64,000 bases of DNA from Rhodotorula mucilaginosa (lineage: Eukaryota > Basidiomycota > Microbotryomycetes > Sporidiobolales > Sporidiobolaceae), in NCBI GenBank assembly GCA_034406715.1, contig CP137880.1:310001-374000 (forward strand). The letters are read 5' to 3'. Position 1 is the stretch's first letter. Each line of letters begins with the position of its first letter. A model generated the notes under the pieces. It made no database searches, had not been told where the DNA came from, and was given only the letters and a program-made list of their open reading frames with translations. This document shows positions 31,600-42,589 of the stretch, one piece after another. The translations under genes were made by a program, and so were the position numbers.

Positions 31600-34500
31600 C
31601 TACGACTTCATCGTCGCTCGTTTGCGCTTCTTGGCACTCGCTTCGAGCATAGCCCGAACGTCCTTCTCGTCGGCCATGCTGCCGCCGCCAGACATGCCGG
31701 TACCGAGCACATCCTTCTCGTAGAATTCGGCCACCTTGTTCGCCTCGTGCTGCCGCTGAAGGTATTTGAGCGCTGCAAGATTGTACCCGAGCGTGTTCTG
31801 CGAGACGCGACGCAGAAGCCTCGTCAGTCGCAGTTCTCAGGATGAGCCTCGCCGCCGCCGCCGTTGGAGAACGCAACGAACCTTTTGCTTCTTGAGCGCC
31901 TCGCGCAAGTGACCCTTGAGAGCGACCATGGTCGGACGAAGGGCACGGGTCGCGACGATCTGAGAGTGGTGAGTCCTGAGCAGGAAGAACAGTACTCGCG
32001 AGGTGAGAGCGAGTTGCCAGCCCTGGTGACGCAACGGCGAGTCAGCGAAGAGTCCGCAATTTCAGCAGGTGGACAAAGACAGGGCGGCCAGAATCCGCTC
32101 ACCTTGTGCGCCCAGACGTCGATGTGCTCGATCAGCTGCACGACGTTTCCGAACGGGAGGACGAGCAGCGCGTCCTGCAGCTGCGCGGGCGGGATCGCGC
32201 GAACGACCTTGAGGACATACTCCTCCGCCGAACAGTTGTCGTACATGCTAAAGACGGCGTTGCGGGTCGGGTACGGTACGCGCTTGGCCATCTCCTCCGT
32301 CGGCATCCTTCGCACCTCGTCGTGGTAGGCGCGCAGGGCAGTGCGGTCCGCCTCGGACAGCTCGAGCGCCTCGAGGATCCGTTCACCGGCCATCAGGGTC
32401 TCGGTCGTCGACTTGGTCACCTCGGTCGACTCTGCTTGCGGCACTTCTTCGCCGGACGGGAGCACGCGCAGCTCGTCGCGGTCGCCGCGCGGGTTCGACG
32501 CGTTCGCGTACATCTCTTCGAGTTCGCGTTCTCGCTCCTCCTCGAGGAACAGCTGCAGGAGAAGCGGATGCACAGTGAGTGGTAGCCCGCATCGTCATGG
32601 TAAGGCTGACGGGAACGTACAGGCTCGTCCGTCTTCTCCCAGATTCGGATCGATTTGTCGTGCGAGCCGGTCACGACAAAGTTGGCCTTGTGACTGACTG
32701 CGAGCGCCCAGATCTCGCCCGAGTGGCCCGCGAGCTTCTGGATGCATTCGAACTGTACAATGGATGGAAGAGTCAGCACACCTGTACCACTCGACCGCGA
32801 GCGAAATCCCAGGAGATCCCACCTTGTCGCCGTCCCAGTATTTGACCATCTTGTCCTTTCCGACGGACCAGAAGAGGTGGCTGCCGGGCTCGAAAGCGAC
32901 CTGCATGACGCTCTCGTCGTGCGCGAAGAGGGACCGGTGGCAGTCGCCAAAGTCGAGACCCCAGATCTTGACGTTCTTGTCCGCCGAGCAGGTCACGATC
33001 AGCTTCGAGTCGGACGAGATGTCGAGTGCGAGGACCGGAAGCTATCGAGAGGCGGCTCGGTCGTCAGTGATAGAATGCGAAATGGACCCGGAGCGCGGCC
33101 GGCCGGGAGGACATACCTTGTGACCGTACAGCGACAGGAAGAACTTGAGCGTGTCGGCGTAAAAGACCTTGACCGTCGAGTCGAGCAGCGAGACGGCCAA
33201 CAGCCGACCGTCAGGGCTATACTTGACCGCGAGGACGTCGTCCGTCATCTTGAGCGTCTTGACATGCGCGAGCGTCAACACGCGCGTCGGCGTGCCACCC
33301 TCGACCTCGGACGGGATCTCGCGGACTTCAAAATCCCAAAACTTGACGTCCTTGTCGGCCGAACCGGTCACGAGACCTCGCTTGTCGGGACGGACGTGGA
33401 GAGACCACAGCGGGCCGGTGTGGGCGGGGAAAGTCTCGAGGAGGGAAGAGGAGGACAGATCGTAGAGCAGGAGTTCGCCAGATTTGGTACCGACCACGAT
33501 CTACAGAGACGGAGGTGAGCTCCTGGGAGGGACACAGCAGAAAAGTATCGCGTCGTGAAGAGAAGGAACTCACGTGTCGGTCTCCGGGCAAGAACGAGCA
33601 GCAGATTGCGTACCCGCAATCCATCGTCCGCACGCACTTGGTCGTCTTGACGTTCCACAGCTTGAGCGTGCCGTGACTTGCCGAGGCGATGAGCTGGTCG
33701 TCGGACGACACGGCGAGACAGCGCACGTCGGACCGATGACCCGGGAGGTCGAGCGTCGAGAGTTTGATCGGTTCGACGGCGGGGGCTTTGGACGAAGCCG
33801 GAGGCGGTAGGTTGTACACCTCTAGCGAGTTGTTCGCTAATGATGTCAGGATCTGTGGAGAGAACGCACGGTGTCAGCATGGGGAGCGATCCCTCGATCC
33901 GGGGAGAAATGCACCACAACGCACCTGTACTTCGCCCTTGCTCTTCTGCGTTTCGGGCGCAAAAGAAAAGTTCCGGATCTTGCCGCTTGTCCGGATCGTC
34001 GACCAGACCGCCAACCGGTCTCTCCACTCGATCTCGCCGTTTTCCGCATCGTCGCCACCATCCATCTCCTCGTCATCATCTTCTCCCTCGACCGCCTTGC
34101 CCTTGCCTTTACTCTTGCCCACGATCTTGCCCTTTTCCTTCTTCTCGCGGTCCCGTCGTCGTCGCCGCGCGAGCTTTTTCCGCAGTTCCTCCTCGGTCCG
34201 CAAGCGGAAAACGTCGACCGCTCGCTCTCCCGAATGGATCGCGAGGACCGGCAGTGTCGGGTGGAAGGAGATCTGAGTGATGTTGTGGGTGTGGTTCGGA
34301 TTCGGGAGCGAAAGAGCCGCAATAGGCGCGATCGCGCGCTTGAGCTTCTTCTTGCCGACCGTGGAGGATTCGCCGCCGGTCGGGGCTGCCTCGTCGACGA
34401 TGGCTGCGACGCCCGAAGCAAGCACATCGTTGTCGACCTTCCAGCATTTGACTTCGCCTTCTCCGCCGCCCGAGACGAGGACGTTGCTCGCGGCATCGTA

Positions 34501-35227
34501 CGCAAACGACCAGGCTTCGGATCGGTGCCCGACCACCGTCTCGATGCAGTGCTGAGTCGTCAAGTTCCACAGTTTGAGGAACGTGTCCTTGGACGATGAA
34601 AGCAAGTGCGTCGACGGCCTGGCGAGAGTCGTGGTCGTGGAAGACGACGAAGGTTCCGCAGCCGAAGTCGATTCGTCGGTCGTGTCGGTCTCGCTTCCCG
34701 GCCGCGCGGCCACAAATGCCAGCGCCGTGATCTGGTCGCGGTGACCGCGCAGGCGGAATAGACCGACTTCGCCCACGACGTCCCAAATGATGATGTCGGT
34801 ATCCTTGGAACCGGTCGCGAGCCTCGTCCCGTCCGCATCCCACGCGAGCGCCGACACGGCCGACTTGTGCCCGTTGAAGGTGACGGTGACAGCTTGAGAC
34901 TTGGCGTTCCAGATCCGCACGGAACCGTCTGCGTACCCGACGGCGAACGCGTCCCAGTCGACGGGAGAACGAGCGATGCAAGTTACGAGTGCTCGCAGAC
35001 CCGTCTCGTGCCACATGGCGACCTGCAGCGGATCGTGGGTCAGCCTGCGCTTGACAGTCCAGGTGCACGAGTGTGAAAGAACACACCTGTTCGCCCTTCT
35101 TGACGTCCCAGACGAGCACATCCTCGAGCGCCGGACAGTAAGCTTTCCGACCGTCGTACACGGCCGGTCCGGACGTGATGACGCCGAACGCCTCGGTCGG
35201 TCCATGCCGAGAGTAGGTTTGCACCAT
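31600..35227 (-). CDS. UTP12: U3 snoRNP / SSU processome WD40 protein UTP12 (DIP2, WDR3)
   Basis: Nucleolar protein of the UTP-B subcomplex, needed for early pre-18S rRNA processing. The N-terminus [20 protein letters not shown] matches the yeast Dip2 start (Mxx-Y-R...AFGVI). Tandem WD40 repeats follow: [104 protein letters not shown] and [16 protein letters not shown] basic, acidic-mixed insert (about 34070-34210) lies between the two propellers. The C-terminus is the Utp12 domain ([20 protein letters not shown], then [20 protein letters not shown]) and ends in a Lys/Arg-rich tail [10 protein letters not shown]. Eight or so short introns interrupt it. Length is close to the yeast protein (943). 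Start at 35227 follows from the conserved N-terminus. Confidence 0.95.
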
Positions 35228-35661
35228 CTCGCACGACTATGCAGTCGACCTGAGCGAGCTGAAAGCAGTCGAGAGAGAGCAGTTCTCGCCCGAGTCCGAG
35301 CACCGCCTTTCCGGAGTGAGGCGGTGCACTTTCTCTCGTCAAGTTACGCGCTCAGGGTATTGTAGAGTCTGCTTGCTCCACATGCACACGGCCAGATTCA
35401 TCTCTCCAGCTCAGGCGGGGCACGCGTTTGGTGAAAAGGAACCTTCCCCTTCCCAAAAAGTTTGCAGCCCCTCTTGCACGAACGGCAAGAGGGACCGCTC
35501 ACTACACAGCTAGTGGGTCATCAGAAGAGAAGAGGAGGAAGGAACCGAAGTTACACACGCGCACGAGGGAAAAAAACAGGCGAAAAGAGTCACACACGCA
35601 ACACCGCCGTGAGATTTGAAGTCACAGAGGGGAGGGGGGATTGTGCGATCATCCGGCCAAT
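35228..35661. other. UTP12 promoter and eS26 3' region
   Basis: Tandem intergenic region on the minus strand. It includes an AAGAGAAAAAAACAGG-type purine-rich stretch near 35560-35580. No gene recognised. Confidence 0.45.
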
Positions 35662-36162
35662 TTACGAGCGAGCGGCAGCGACGGCGTTCTGCGCGGCGGG
35701 CGAGATCTTCTTGCCGTCCTTGTTGAAGCGGACGCGGACGGGCGGCGCACGGTTGCGGCGGCCGACACGCGAACGAACACGGACGACGTGGGCGTGGATC
35801 GCGCACGAGATGCAGTAGTGGATCTTGAGGTACAGCTTGGGGAGAGCGTACTCTGTTTGCCATGAGAATCGAGGTGAGCAGCTTGCTACGGTGCGTCCGC
35901 AAGACAGGAGAGCTCACCAGAGTACACCGACGCATCCGAAAGGTCACGGATCGCAGCCGACTCGACCATGTTGCGGACGGTGAAGCGGCGGACGGCCTTG
36001 TCCTGTGTCGGGGCGATGGCTCGGTCAGCGGAAGCCGACATGGAGAGGCTGTTGAAGGCGGACTGACCTTGGGGCACATGCGCGAGCAGTTGGAGCAACG
36101 GATCGAGGCGACGTGGCCACGGCCCTTCTTGTTGCGGCCGCCGGCTCTTCTCTTCTTCGTCA
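35662..36162 (-). CDS. RPS26: 40S ribosomal protein eS26
   Basis: Small-subunit ribosomal protein near the mRNA exit channel. Three coding exons (36068-36162, 35918-36002, 35662-35852) with two in-phase introns give 123 residues, close to the usual 115-119. Key segments: [38 protein letters not shown] (CxxC zinc ligands), [40 protein letters not shown] (second CxxC) and [17 protein letters not shown]. The coding frame at the 5' end starts with TG ACG AAG AAG directly after an acceptor (caacag), and no ATG precedes it in frame. The initiator therefore appears to be split by an intron (A|TG), with a non-coding first exon farther upstream. A possible donor is the gtcagc at about 36389-36394, after an A. 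Confidence 0.93.
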
Positions 36163-36164
36163 CT

Positions 36165-37352
36165 GTTGACAGCAATCATTGGAAGCGTTGTCAGCTGCTT
36201 GCTATGGCGAGCTGACGTGTAGTTGTTGGGTGTGTCGGGATGGCGATGGTTGAGCCGAGCTGCCGCCCCGCCCCTCGTCGAGCCGAGCTCCTCCCAAAGA
36301 TCCCCCGCTGATGGGCGTAGACCGTCGCATGAGCACCACCGACCGGCGTGGAGCTCTCTGGATGAGCGCGGGTGGGGCGGCAGCTGACTTGTAGCTCGGC
36401 GAGTCGAGGCGAGGCAGACGTCCGAGTCGAGGTCGAGGTGTCACCGTCGCCGTCACAGCGCCGTCTAGGGCCCGCTGTGCCCGCTACTCCATCTCTCCAC
36501 TGTCCCTCCGTTCCTCCCTCTAACCCTGTAGCATCCCTTGCCCCCGCTCAGAAGTCGACTCGGAGAGGAGCCGAGCGCTCGACCGCGCGCGACGGCTGAC
36601 CGACACCTGGCGACCGGTTCCGCCTCGCAGGGCGGTTCGAAGGCGGGCGGGTGGATCGAGGAGGTGAGGGACAGGACGCACTGTTGGAGGGAAGGGTGGC
36701 TTCGGCGTTGGGGGGAACAGCGAGGCGAGGGAAATCAAGAACCCGCGCCCAGTTCGCAGCTGCTCTCGACGCGCGCTCGCTTCGCCGCAAAAGGCGAGCT
36801 CAGCTCGCAATGACGTGGCACCTCCCCTCCTCTCCCTTTCATTCGCATCTCGAGCACGCGTACATTCGCTCTCGGGATGTGCGCAAAGGCGTAGATACTT
36901 GCAGAGCACCACAGTGCAGCTCATCAGAAAGAGCCGAGAAGAAGGCCGACGATAGGGCCGGGTACAAATCTCGGAGGAGAGCTTGGGGACGGAAGACTTG
37001 CATGCGGAAGACCGTCTTTCAAGCTCTCGTTCCTGCTGCCGTTGGCGTGCGCAAAGGCGTGTGTACTTTTGCAGAGCACGCCAGATTCCCTAAGTGAGAC
37101 GGAAAAAAGCCAAGAAAGAAAGGGTCGACGATAGGTATAAAGTGGGATCAAGAAGGCGGCGACATGCTCGGAGAAAGGGAGAACGGACTGGAACAAGATG
37201 TGTGAGGCCGAACAAGGTCAGGACGAGAAGGAACGAGGTGTGATGTAGGTCGTAGTGGGCGGGGCCGTATGGGTAAAAAAAAAGCGGAAGATTCGAGAGG
37301 AGAACATGCTGGGGACGATGCGAGGAGACGAGTGCTGTGGAACCTGATGTTG
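36165..37352. other. Intergenic region upstream of eS26 with a degenerate PUB1-tail repeat
   Basis: Should hold the 5' non-coding exon and promoter of eS26 and the 3' flank of the truncated PUB1 copy. It includes a decayed third copy of the PUB1 3' flank at about 36875-36965. Other open frames are short and overlapping and do not look coding. Confidence 0.5.
36875..36965 (-). repeat. Degenerate third copy of the PUB1 3' flank
   Basis: TGTGCGCAAAGGCGTAGATA...TTGCAGAGCACC followed by AAGAAGGCCGACGATAGG parallels the flanks at about 37045-37135 (GCGTGCGCAAAGGCG, TTTTGCAGAGCACGCC, GGGTCGACGATAGG) and 38955-39040. It is clearly more diverged than those two are from each other. Confidence 0.6.
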
Positions 37353-38330
37353 TTACTGCTGCGGCTGCTGTTGCCCGGACACAGCAGCACCGACGCCCTG
37401 CTTCTGTTGCATCGCCTGTTGTTGCTGAACGTCTGTTTCCACGGGCAGATTTCACAAGTCAGCTTGTCTCTCGCTCGAAAAAAAAAAAGGTCGGAGAGAA
37501 GACCCCGGACTCACACGCCGCCCACTGCGCGCCGTACTGAGCTTGCCATGCCGCCATCGCAGCCGCCGCTGCTGCCGGGTCCTGAGGCGCTCCCGCCGCC
37601 ATAGGCTGTGGTGCGTGTCCTCCTCCTTGTGGGTAACCACCCGGCGCGGGCTCGCGACCCGATTCCTTGCCCCACGACAGTTTGAGCGGCCGCCCGTGCA
37701 CCATGGTCCCGTTCAGGTTGACGATCGCGCTCGCGGCGAGTTCGTGCGTCGCATACTTGATGAACGCGAACCCGCGATCCGCTTGCAAGCGAATCTCGAA
37801 CACGTGCCCGATCGATTGGAACAGCGGCGCCAAGTCGGCCTGGGTCGCGTACGGGACGAGGTTGCCGACGTAGACGGTCGTGTTGTGAGCCGGAGCCTGG
37901 TTGATCACGGCGTCGAGCTGCCAACAACAAGAGTCAACTTTGCGACTCGAAAAGGCCTTCAACAGACAGAGAGCGCTTACCGAGGTAGGTGGAGGACCGC
38001 CACCGGACGACATACCAGGACCGCCACCGGGCTGCGGAACACCCTGGTTGTTTTTCTGATTCGCCCAGTTCACCCGGATCGCACGGGCGCCGAGACACTC
38101 GCCGTTCATGGCGTTGATGGCCTGCTCGGCGTCCGTGCGGTCCCGGAACGCGAGGAACCCGTACCCGCGAGACTTGCCCGTGTTGGCGTCCCACATAAAG
38201 TAAAGCACGGGACCGGTCTCGGTAGAACTCACCGCATTAGCATCCCCCATGGCCCTCGCGACCGCGTCCGAGAGCGAACCGAAGGGCTCGAAGCCCTTCT
38301 TCGAGGACGCAATCGTCGGATTCGAGAAAG
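37353..38330 (-). pseudogene. 5'-truncated copy of the PUB1/TIA-1-like gene
   Basis: From the MWDANTGKSRG motif of RRM2 (about 38197) to the stop (37353-37355) this is nearly identical to the complete gene at 39256-40096, including both introns and about 300 bases of 3' flank. It lacks RRM1 and the first half of RRM2. Upstream of MWDANTG the sequence drops to a much weaker match: GFEPFGSLSDAVARAMGDAN resembles AFSAFGSLSDARVMWDAN, so a second, older remnant of the RRM2 start is joined there. The reading frame stays open into the remnant, so a short protein with RRM3 and the Gln-rich tail could still be made from MWDANT or an upstream Met. I treat it as a gene fragment. It is a host gene duplicate, on the same strand as the complete copy. 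Confidence 0.75.
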
Positions 38331-39255
38331 AAGCCACCGACACCACGCGATGCGCACCGTTCTGGTGCACGTGAGTGGTTTGGAGCCGGCCGAGCAAAGG
38401 CCGAGGCAGTAGTTTGGCAAATCGAAGCAGAAGAGGAGCCCTTCGGACGGCCGAGGGATCGTCTTTTCCGAACCCCGCTAGAGTATCAGCGGCGAAGTCG
38501 TGTCCGCTCGTGCACACTCATCGGGACGGGCGGCCGGCAGCTGCAATCGTCGAGTTGATGCCCGTCTAGCCGATGAAATTGAAAGCGGAGGAGCTCGCCA
38601 CGTCCCAAGTACTCGACGTCGCTTCGCTTCTGTAGCGCCGGGGACGATTTGGAAAGCCTCGTGCTTTTCTCCGCCTTTTGGAAGCCCTTGCTGTCGGCGG
38701 GTTCTCTTGAAAGCGAGAGGAGATCTGGAATCGAATCGTCATCAGGTGGGGAGGAGGGCGAAAGCGTAGCAGAACTTCGATGAGGAGCAGCAAACGGACT
38801 CGCAGAGCATAGGAGCATGACAGAAGCGTTCACGTCGTCCGCGCAGGTCCGATGCTACGGTTCCAAGCCGTGTTGAGGCGGCAGGAAGAGAGGCTTTCCG
38901 ACTGATCCTTCATCGGCTCGCACTTGTCAAGCTCGCGTTCCTGCTACAGTTGGCGTGCGCAAATGCGTGTGTACTTTTGCAGAGCACGCCAGATTCCCTA
39001 AGAAGAAAAAAGCCCGGAAAGAAAGGGCCGACGATAGGTATAAAGTGGGATCAAGAAGGCGGCGACATGCTCGGAGAAAGTGAGAACCGACTGGAACAAG
39101 ATGTGAGAGGCCGAACAAGGTCAGGACGAGAAGGAACGAGGTGTGATGTAGGTCGTAGTGGGCGGGGCCGTATGGGTAAAAAAAAAGCGGAAGATTCGAG
39201 AGGAGAACATGCTGGGGACGATGCGAGGAGACGAGTGCTGTGGAACCTGATGATG
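38331..39255. other. Region between the truncated and complete PUB1 copies
   Basis: The stretch at 38331-38930 has only short, overlapping open frames and no recognisable domain. From about 38932 the sequence is the 3' flank of the complete PUB1 gene, a near copy of 37018-37352. Confidence 0.5.
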
Positions 39256-40747
39256 TTACTGCTGCGGCTGCTGCTGCCCGGACACAGCAGCACCGACGCC
39301 CTGCTTCTGTTGCATCGCCTGTTGTTGCTGAACGTCTGTTTCCACGGGCAGATTTCACAAGTCAGCTTGTCTCTCGCTCGAAAAAAAAAAAGGTCGGAGA
39401 GAAGACCCCGGACTCACACGCCGCCCACTGCGCGCCGTACTGAGCTTGCCATGCCGCCATCGCAGCCGCCGCTGCTGCCGGGTCCTGAGGCGCTCCCGCC
39501 GCCATAGGCTGTGGTGCGTGCCCTCCTCCTTGTGGGTAACCCCCCGGCGCGGGCTCGCGACCCGATTCCTTGCCCCACGACAGTTTGAGCGGCCGCCCGT
39601 GCACCATGGTCCCGTTCAGGTTGACGATCGCGCTCGCGGCGAGTTCGTGCGTCGCATACTTGACGAACGCGAACCCGCGATCCGCTTGCAAGCGAATCTC
39701 GAACACGTGCCCGATCGATTGGAACAGCGGCGCCAAGTCGGCCTGGGTCGCGTACGGGACGAGGTTGCCGACGTAGACGGTCGTGTTGTGAGCCGGGGCT
39801 TGGTTGATCACGGCGTCGAGCTGCCACCAACAAAAGTCAACTTTGCGACTCGAAAAAGCACCTTCAACAGAGAGAGCGCTTACCGAGGTAGGTGGAGGAC
39901 CGCCACCGGACGACATACCAGGACCGCCACCGGGCTGCGGAACACCCTGGTTGTTTTTCTGATTCGCCCAGTTCACACGGATCGCACGGGCGCCGAGCCA
40001 CTCGCCGTTCATGGCGTTGATGGCCTGCTCGGCGTCCGTGCGGTCCCGGAACGCGAGGAATCCGTACCCCCTCGACTTGCCTGTGTTGGCGTCCCACATG
40101 ACCCTCGCGTCCGAGAGGGACCCGAACGCCGAAAAGGCCTTTTGGAGAACCGCGTCGTTGACTTCGGGCGAGAGGTCGCCGACAAAGAGGTGATAGTGCT
40201 GCGAGAGGTCCTCCTTCTGGGTGTTGGTGTTCTGATAGGCCCAGTTGACCCTCACCTCAAGGTCAAAGATGCGGCGGCCGTTGAGCGCCTGCAGCGCCGT
40301 CTCGGCCGAGCGCATCTCGTGGTACTCGACAAAGCCGTAGTTGATGCCGCCGTGCTGCATCGACCGGTCCGGGATGATCTTGACTCCGAGGACGGGCCCG
40401 GCGACGGCAAAGATCTCCTGGAGCATGTACTCGGTCACGCGCGGGCTCAGGTTGCCGACGTAGAGGTGCGCGCGTTTCGGCGGCTCTCCGCCGGGACCCA
40501 CCATGGACCTGACGGGACGACGTTTTGATCGGTGGTAAGAGCGCGTTATAGGCGGTAAGAGTTTCGAATGCGGCGGGCGGCGACATAGTTTGGGCGAGGG
40601 CAGATCGGCGACCGCGGAGAGAAGAAAGGAGGCATTTTTTTCGGGAGAGGAGGGCACCGTCAGCTCTGTCACTGAAGGGGGCAGCTGCACGGGCAAGACT
40701 CACGGTTGTCCATAGGCAGGCGGGACCGATGCCGGGAAGGCGTCCAT
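39256..40747 (-). CDS. PUB1: PUB1/TIA-1-like RNA-binding protein with three RRMs
   Basis: Four exons (40704-40747, 39884-40508, 39418-39820, 39256-39335), in phase, encode 383 residues from MDAFPASVPPAYGQP. RRM1 begins at about residue 28 (HLYVGNLSPRVTEYMLQEIF, with INYGFVEYH as RNP1). RRM2 follows (HLFVGDLSPEVNDAVLQKAF; SRGYGFLAFRD). RRM3 comes after a Gly/Pro linker (TVYVGNLVPYATQADLAPLF; RGFAFVKYA). The tail is Gln/Ala-rich (VQQQQAMQQKQGVGAAV, ending QQQPQQ). This three-RRM plus Q-rich plan is that of yeast Pub1 and animal TIA-1, which bind U-rich mRNA and enter stress granules. The 195-base first intron is long for this window. Its 3' half and flank are duplicated at 37018-38197. Confidence 0.9.
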
Positions 40748-41104
40748 GCTGGCGTAGAGCGGATCGGGCGAGAGAGGACTCGCGAAGGGAGAGACGGGCG
40801 CTAGAAGGCGAGGGAGAGAGAGAGAGCGAACACAGCGAAGAGCAGACGCAGAGTCGACGGCAGCCCAGGCGCACGCTTCGTTCTTCGCAGGCTCGGTGCA
40901 AGCGAGTCGGTGCGGGTGCTCTAAGGACGAGCGTCCGCGAGCCCTCGAGAGAGCGATCGACAGATCTTCGGCAGTTGGCGCGGAAGCAGCCGCTGAATAC
41001 AAACCATTACAGTTGCAGGTGTAATGTAAGCTGAATACAGTCACCTGCATTTCTCCCTCGTCGCCGCGGCCATACGGTCACTGATCTCCGCCAACGCGAG
41101 CGAC
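40748..41104. other. Divergent promoter region between PUB1 and the small coiled-coil gene
   Basis: Shared upstream region, 357 bases. It contains purine/pyrimidine-rich runs (GAGAGAGAGAGAGCG near 40812-40826). No other feature seen. Confidence 0.45.
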
Positions 41105-42162
41105 ATGGCGCACCCTGCAGTCGGAGGTAAAGGCCTGCCGCCCGTCGTCTCTGCGCCCGTCTACATCCCCTCGTCGCCCGCCGCGTCGTCCGTCGTGTCT
41201 GGTTACGCCCCTCCTTCGCACCTCGCGTCGTCCTACCATGCTACGACGGCCGGTCCCCCGCCCGATTTGACAACACGGATACAGCTCAAGCTGAGGTACT
41301 TGAGGCTGCAGAGCAAATACAACCGGAGCATCGAGGTGAGCCTCACTCCCCCCCTTTTACCCCACCTCTCGCTTTCGAGTGCTGTGTCTCTTGGCTCCGT
41401 ATTGACCGCCTATCGTTACAGGCACGGAAGGATCTCGAAATCGAACTCGCAGAGAAGGAAGCGACCCAGCAGCGGTTACAGGATGAAGTCGAGTACGTTC
41501 GCGTCTTGCTCCGCTCCTCTCTTTCGGTGCTCAAGAACCCGCCTGATCCCGTCTCCCTTGCCACAGTTTGATCATCGACCAGATCTACGACTCGGATTAT
41601 GCACACCTATTGCCGAAACGCGACTCGCTCTTCTCGGACGACGACGAGGAAGAAGAAGAAGACGGCAGCGCGGACGAGGAGCCCGCCCAGGTCAAGGCGG
41701 AAGAGGACGGCGGGGCAGCTTCGGAGGGGAAAGACAGGAAAGGAAAGCGAAAGATGGAGGAACGCGATCTGGACGAGTTGGAAGCCGAGCGGAGGACGCA
41801 ACTCGAAGCGCGGTACGGCATCGACGGGACGAGACGAAACGTGCGTTTTTCCTCCCTCTCCTCCCATCCTCAATCCTCGGACATCGTTCGTCTGAATGGC
41901 TGCTGAGGAGCTCTTCTTACCGGAGCAGGTCTCGCGCGTTCCGACCCCTCCACCGGCGCCAACGCCCGCGCCACCGCAACAAGCACCTGCAGCAGCGGCA
42001 TCCCTCATACCACCTTCACAACCTCCTACGGCGGCCGCTCCGCCATATCCGACCCAGCCCGCGTCAGGTGGACCAATACCGCCGTCGGCGGCGGAGGCGC
42101 CCGCTCCGCCTGCGGCGCCGAAACGGCTCAAGTTCAAGTTTGGCGGAGGAGGCGGCGCGTGA
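41105..42162 (+). CDS. Small coiled-coil acidic protein, possibly INO80E-like chromatin subunit
   Basis: Four exons (41105-41335, 41422-41492, 41567-41840, 41929-42162), in phase, encode 269 residues. A disordered N-terminus leads to a coiled coil (IQLKLRYLRLQSKYNRSIEA, then ELAEKEATQQRLQDEVE) ending in LIIDQIYDSDYAHLL. After that come a strongly acidic patch (DDDEEEEEDGSADEEP), a Lys/Arg/Glu helix (GKRKMEERDLDELEAERR) and a Pro/Ala-rich tail that ends PKRLKFKFGGGGGA. The pattern of a short coiled coil closing on a conserved LL(D/E)xI motif recalls INO80 complex subunit E. That match is weak, and nuclear location is inferred from the acidic and basic stretches only. All introns have good GT-AG sites and the phases add up. 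Confidence 0.7.
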
Positions 42163-42589
42163 ACGTTGAGCTTGTAATGACCTCTCGATGTCAGAGCTTT
42201 TCTTTTGCCGTGAACGGGAGAGTACTATGGAGGCTCGAAAGTATCACATGCGCGCGATACGAGAGCTGCGGGCGCAAGAAGGGGAGACGAAAACGGGAGA
42301 GTCAAGTGTCTGTTTTCACATCTGGGTTTTCTTTGGAGGGGAGCGAACGAAAAGGAACGACAAGATGGCATATATGGCGGGGGAACACGTTTTTTGCTAG
42401 AATGGCACAGCAACATTGAATAGGAAGGGGAAGGATGCGAAGTCAGGATGTGAGGGTGTATGGAATGAACGACAGGGTTGGAATGTCTGCGAGAGAGGGA
42501 AGGGAAGAAGGGAATGCGAAGCGGGTGATTTCTCTTCCAGTAGGAAGCGTATGAAGGGAAGTTCAGGTGGTGGTGGTGGGTATGTTTGT
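42163..42589. other. Convergent 3' region
   Basis: Between the stop of the small coiled-coil gene (+) and the stop of the DUF218 gene (-). No gene recognised; presumed 3' UTRs. Confidence 0.45.

Noticed and set aside
34109-35227. 372-codon minus-strand frame in UTP12
   Set aside because: It begins with the real UTP12 start but then reads through an intron into the wrong frame; the WD40 repeats are in the other frame.
36520-37097. Several 80-150 codon frames upstream of eS26
   Set aside because: Overlapping in many frames, no domain, no consistent splice sites; part of the stretch is a decayed PUB1 3' flank repeat.
37353-40747. Two complete, functional PUB1 paralogues
   Set aside because: The left copy lacks RRM1 and half of RRM2; only the right copy is complete.
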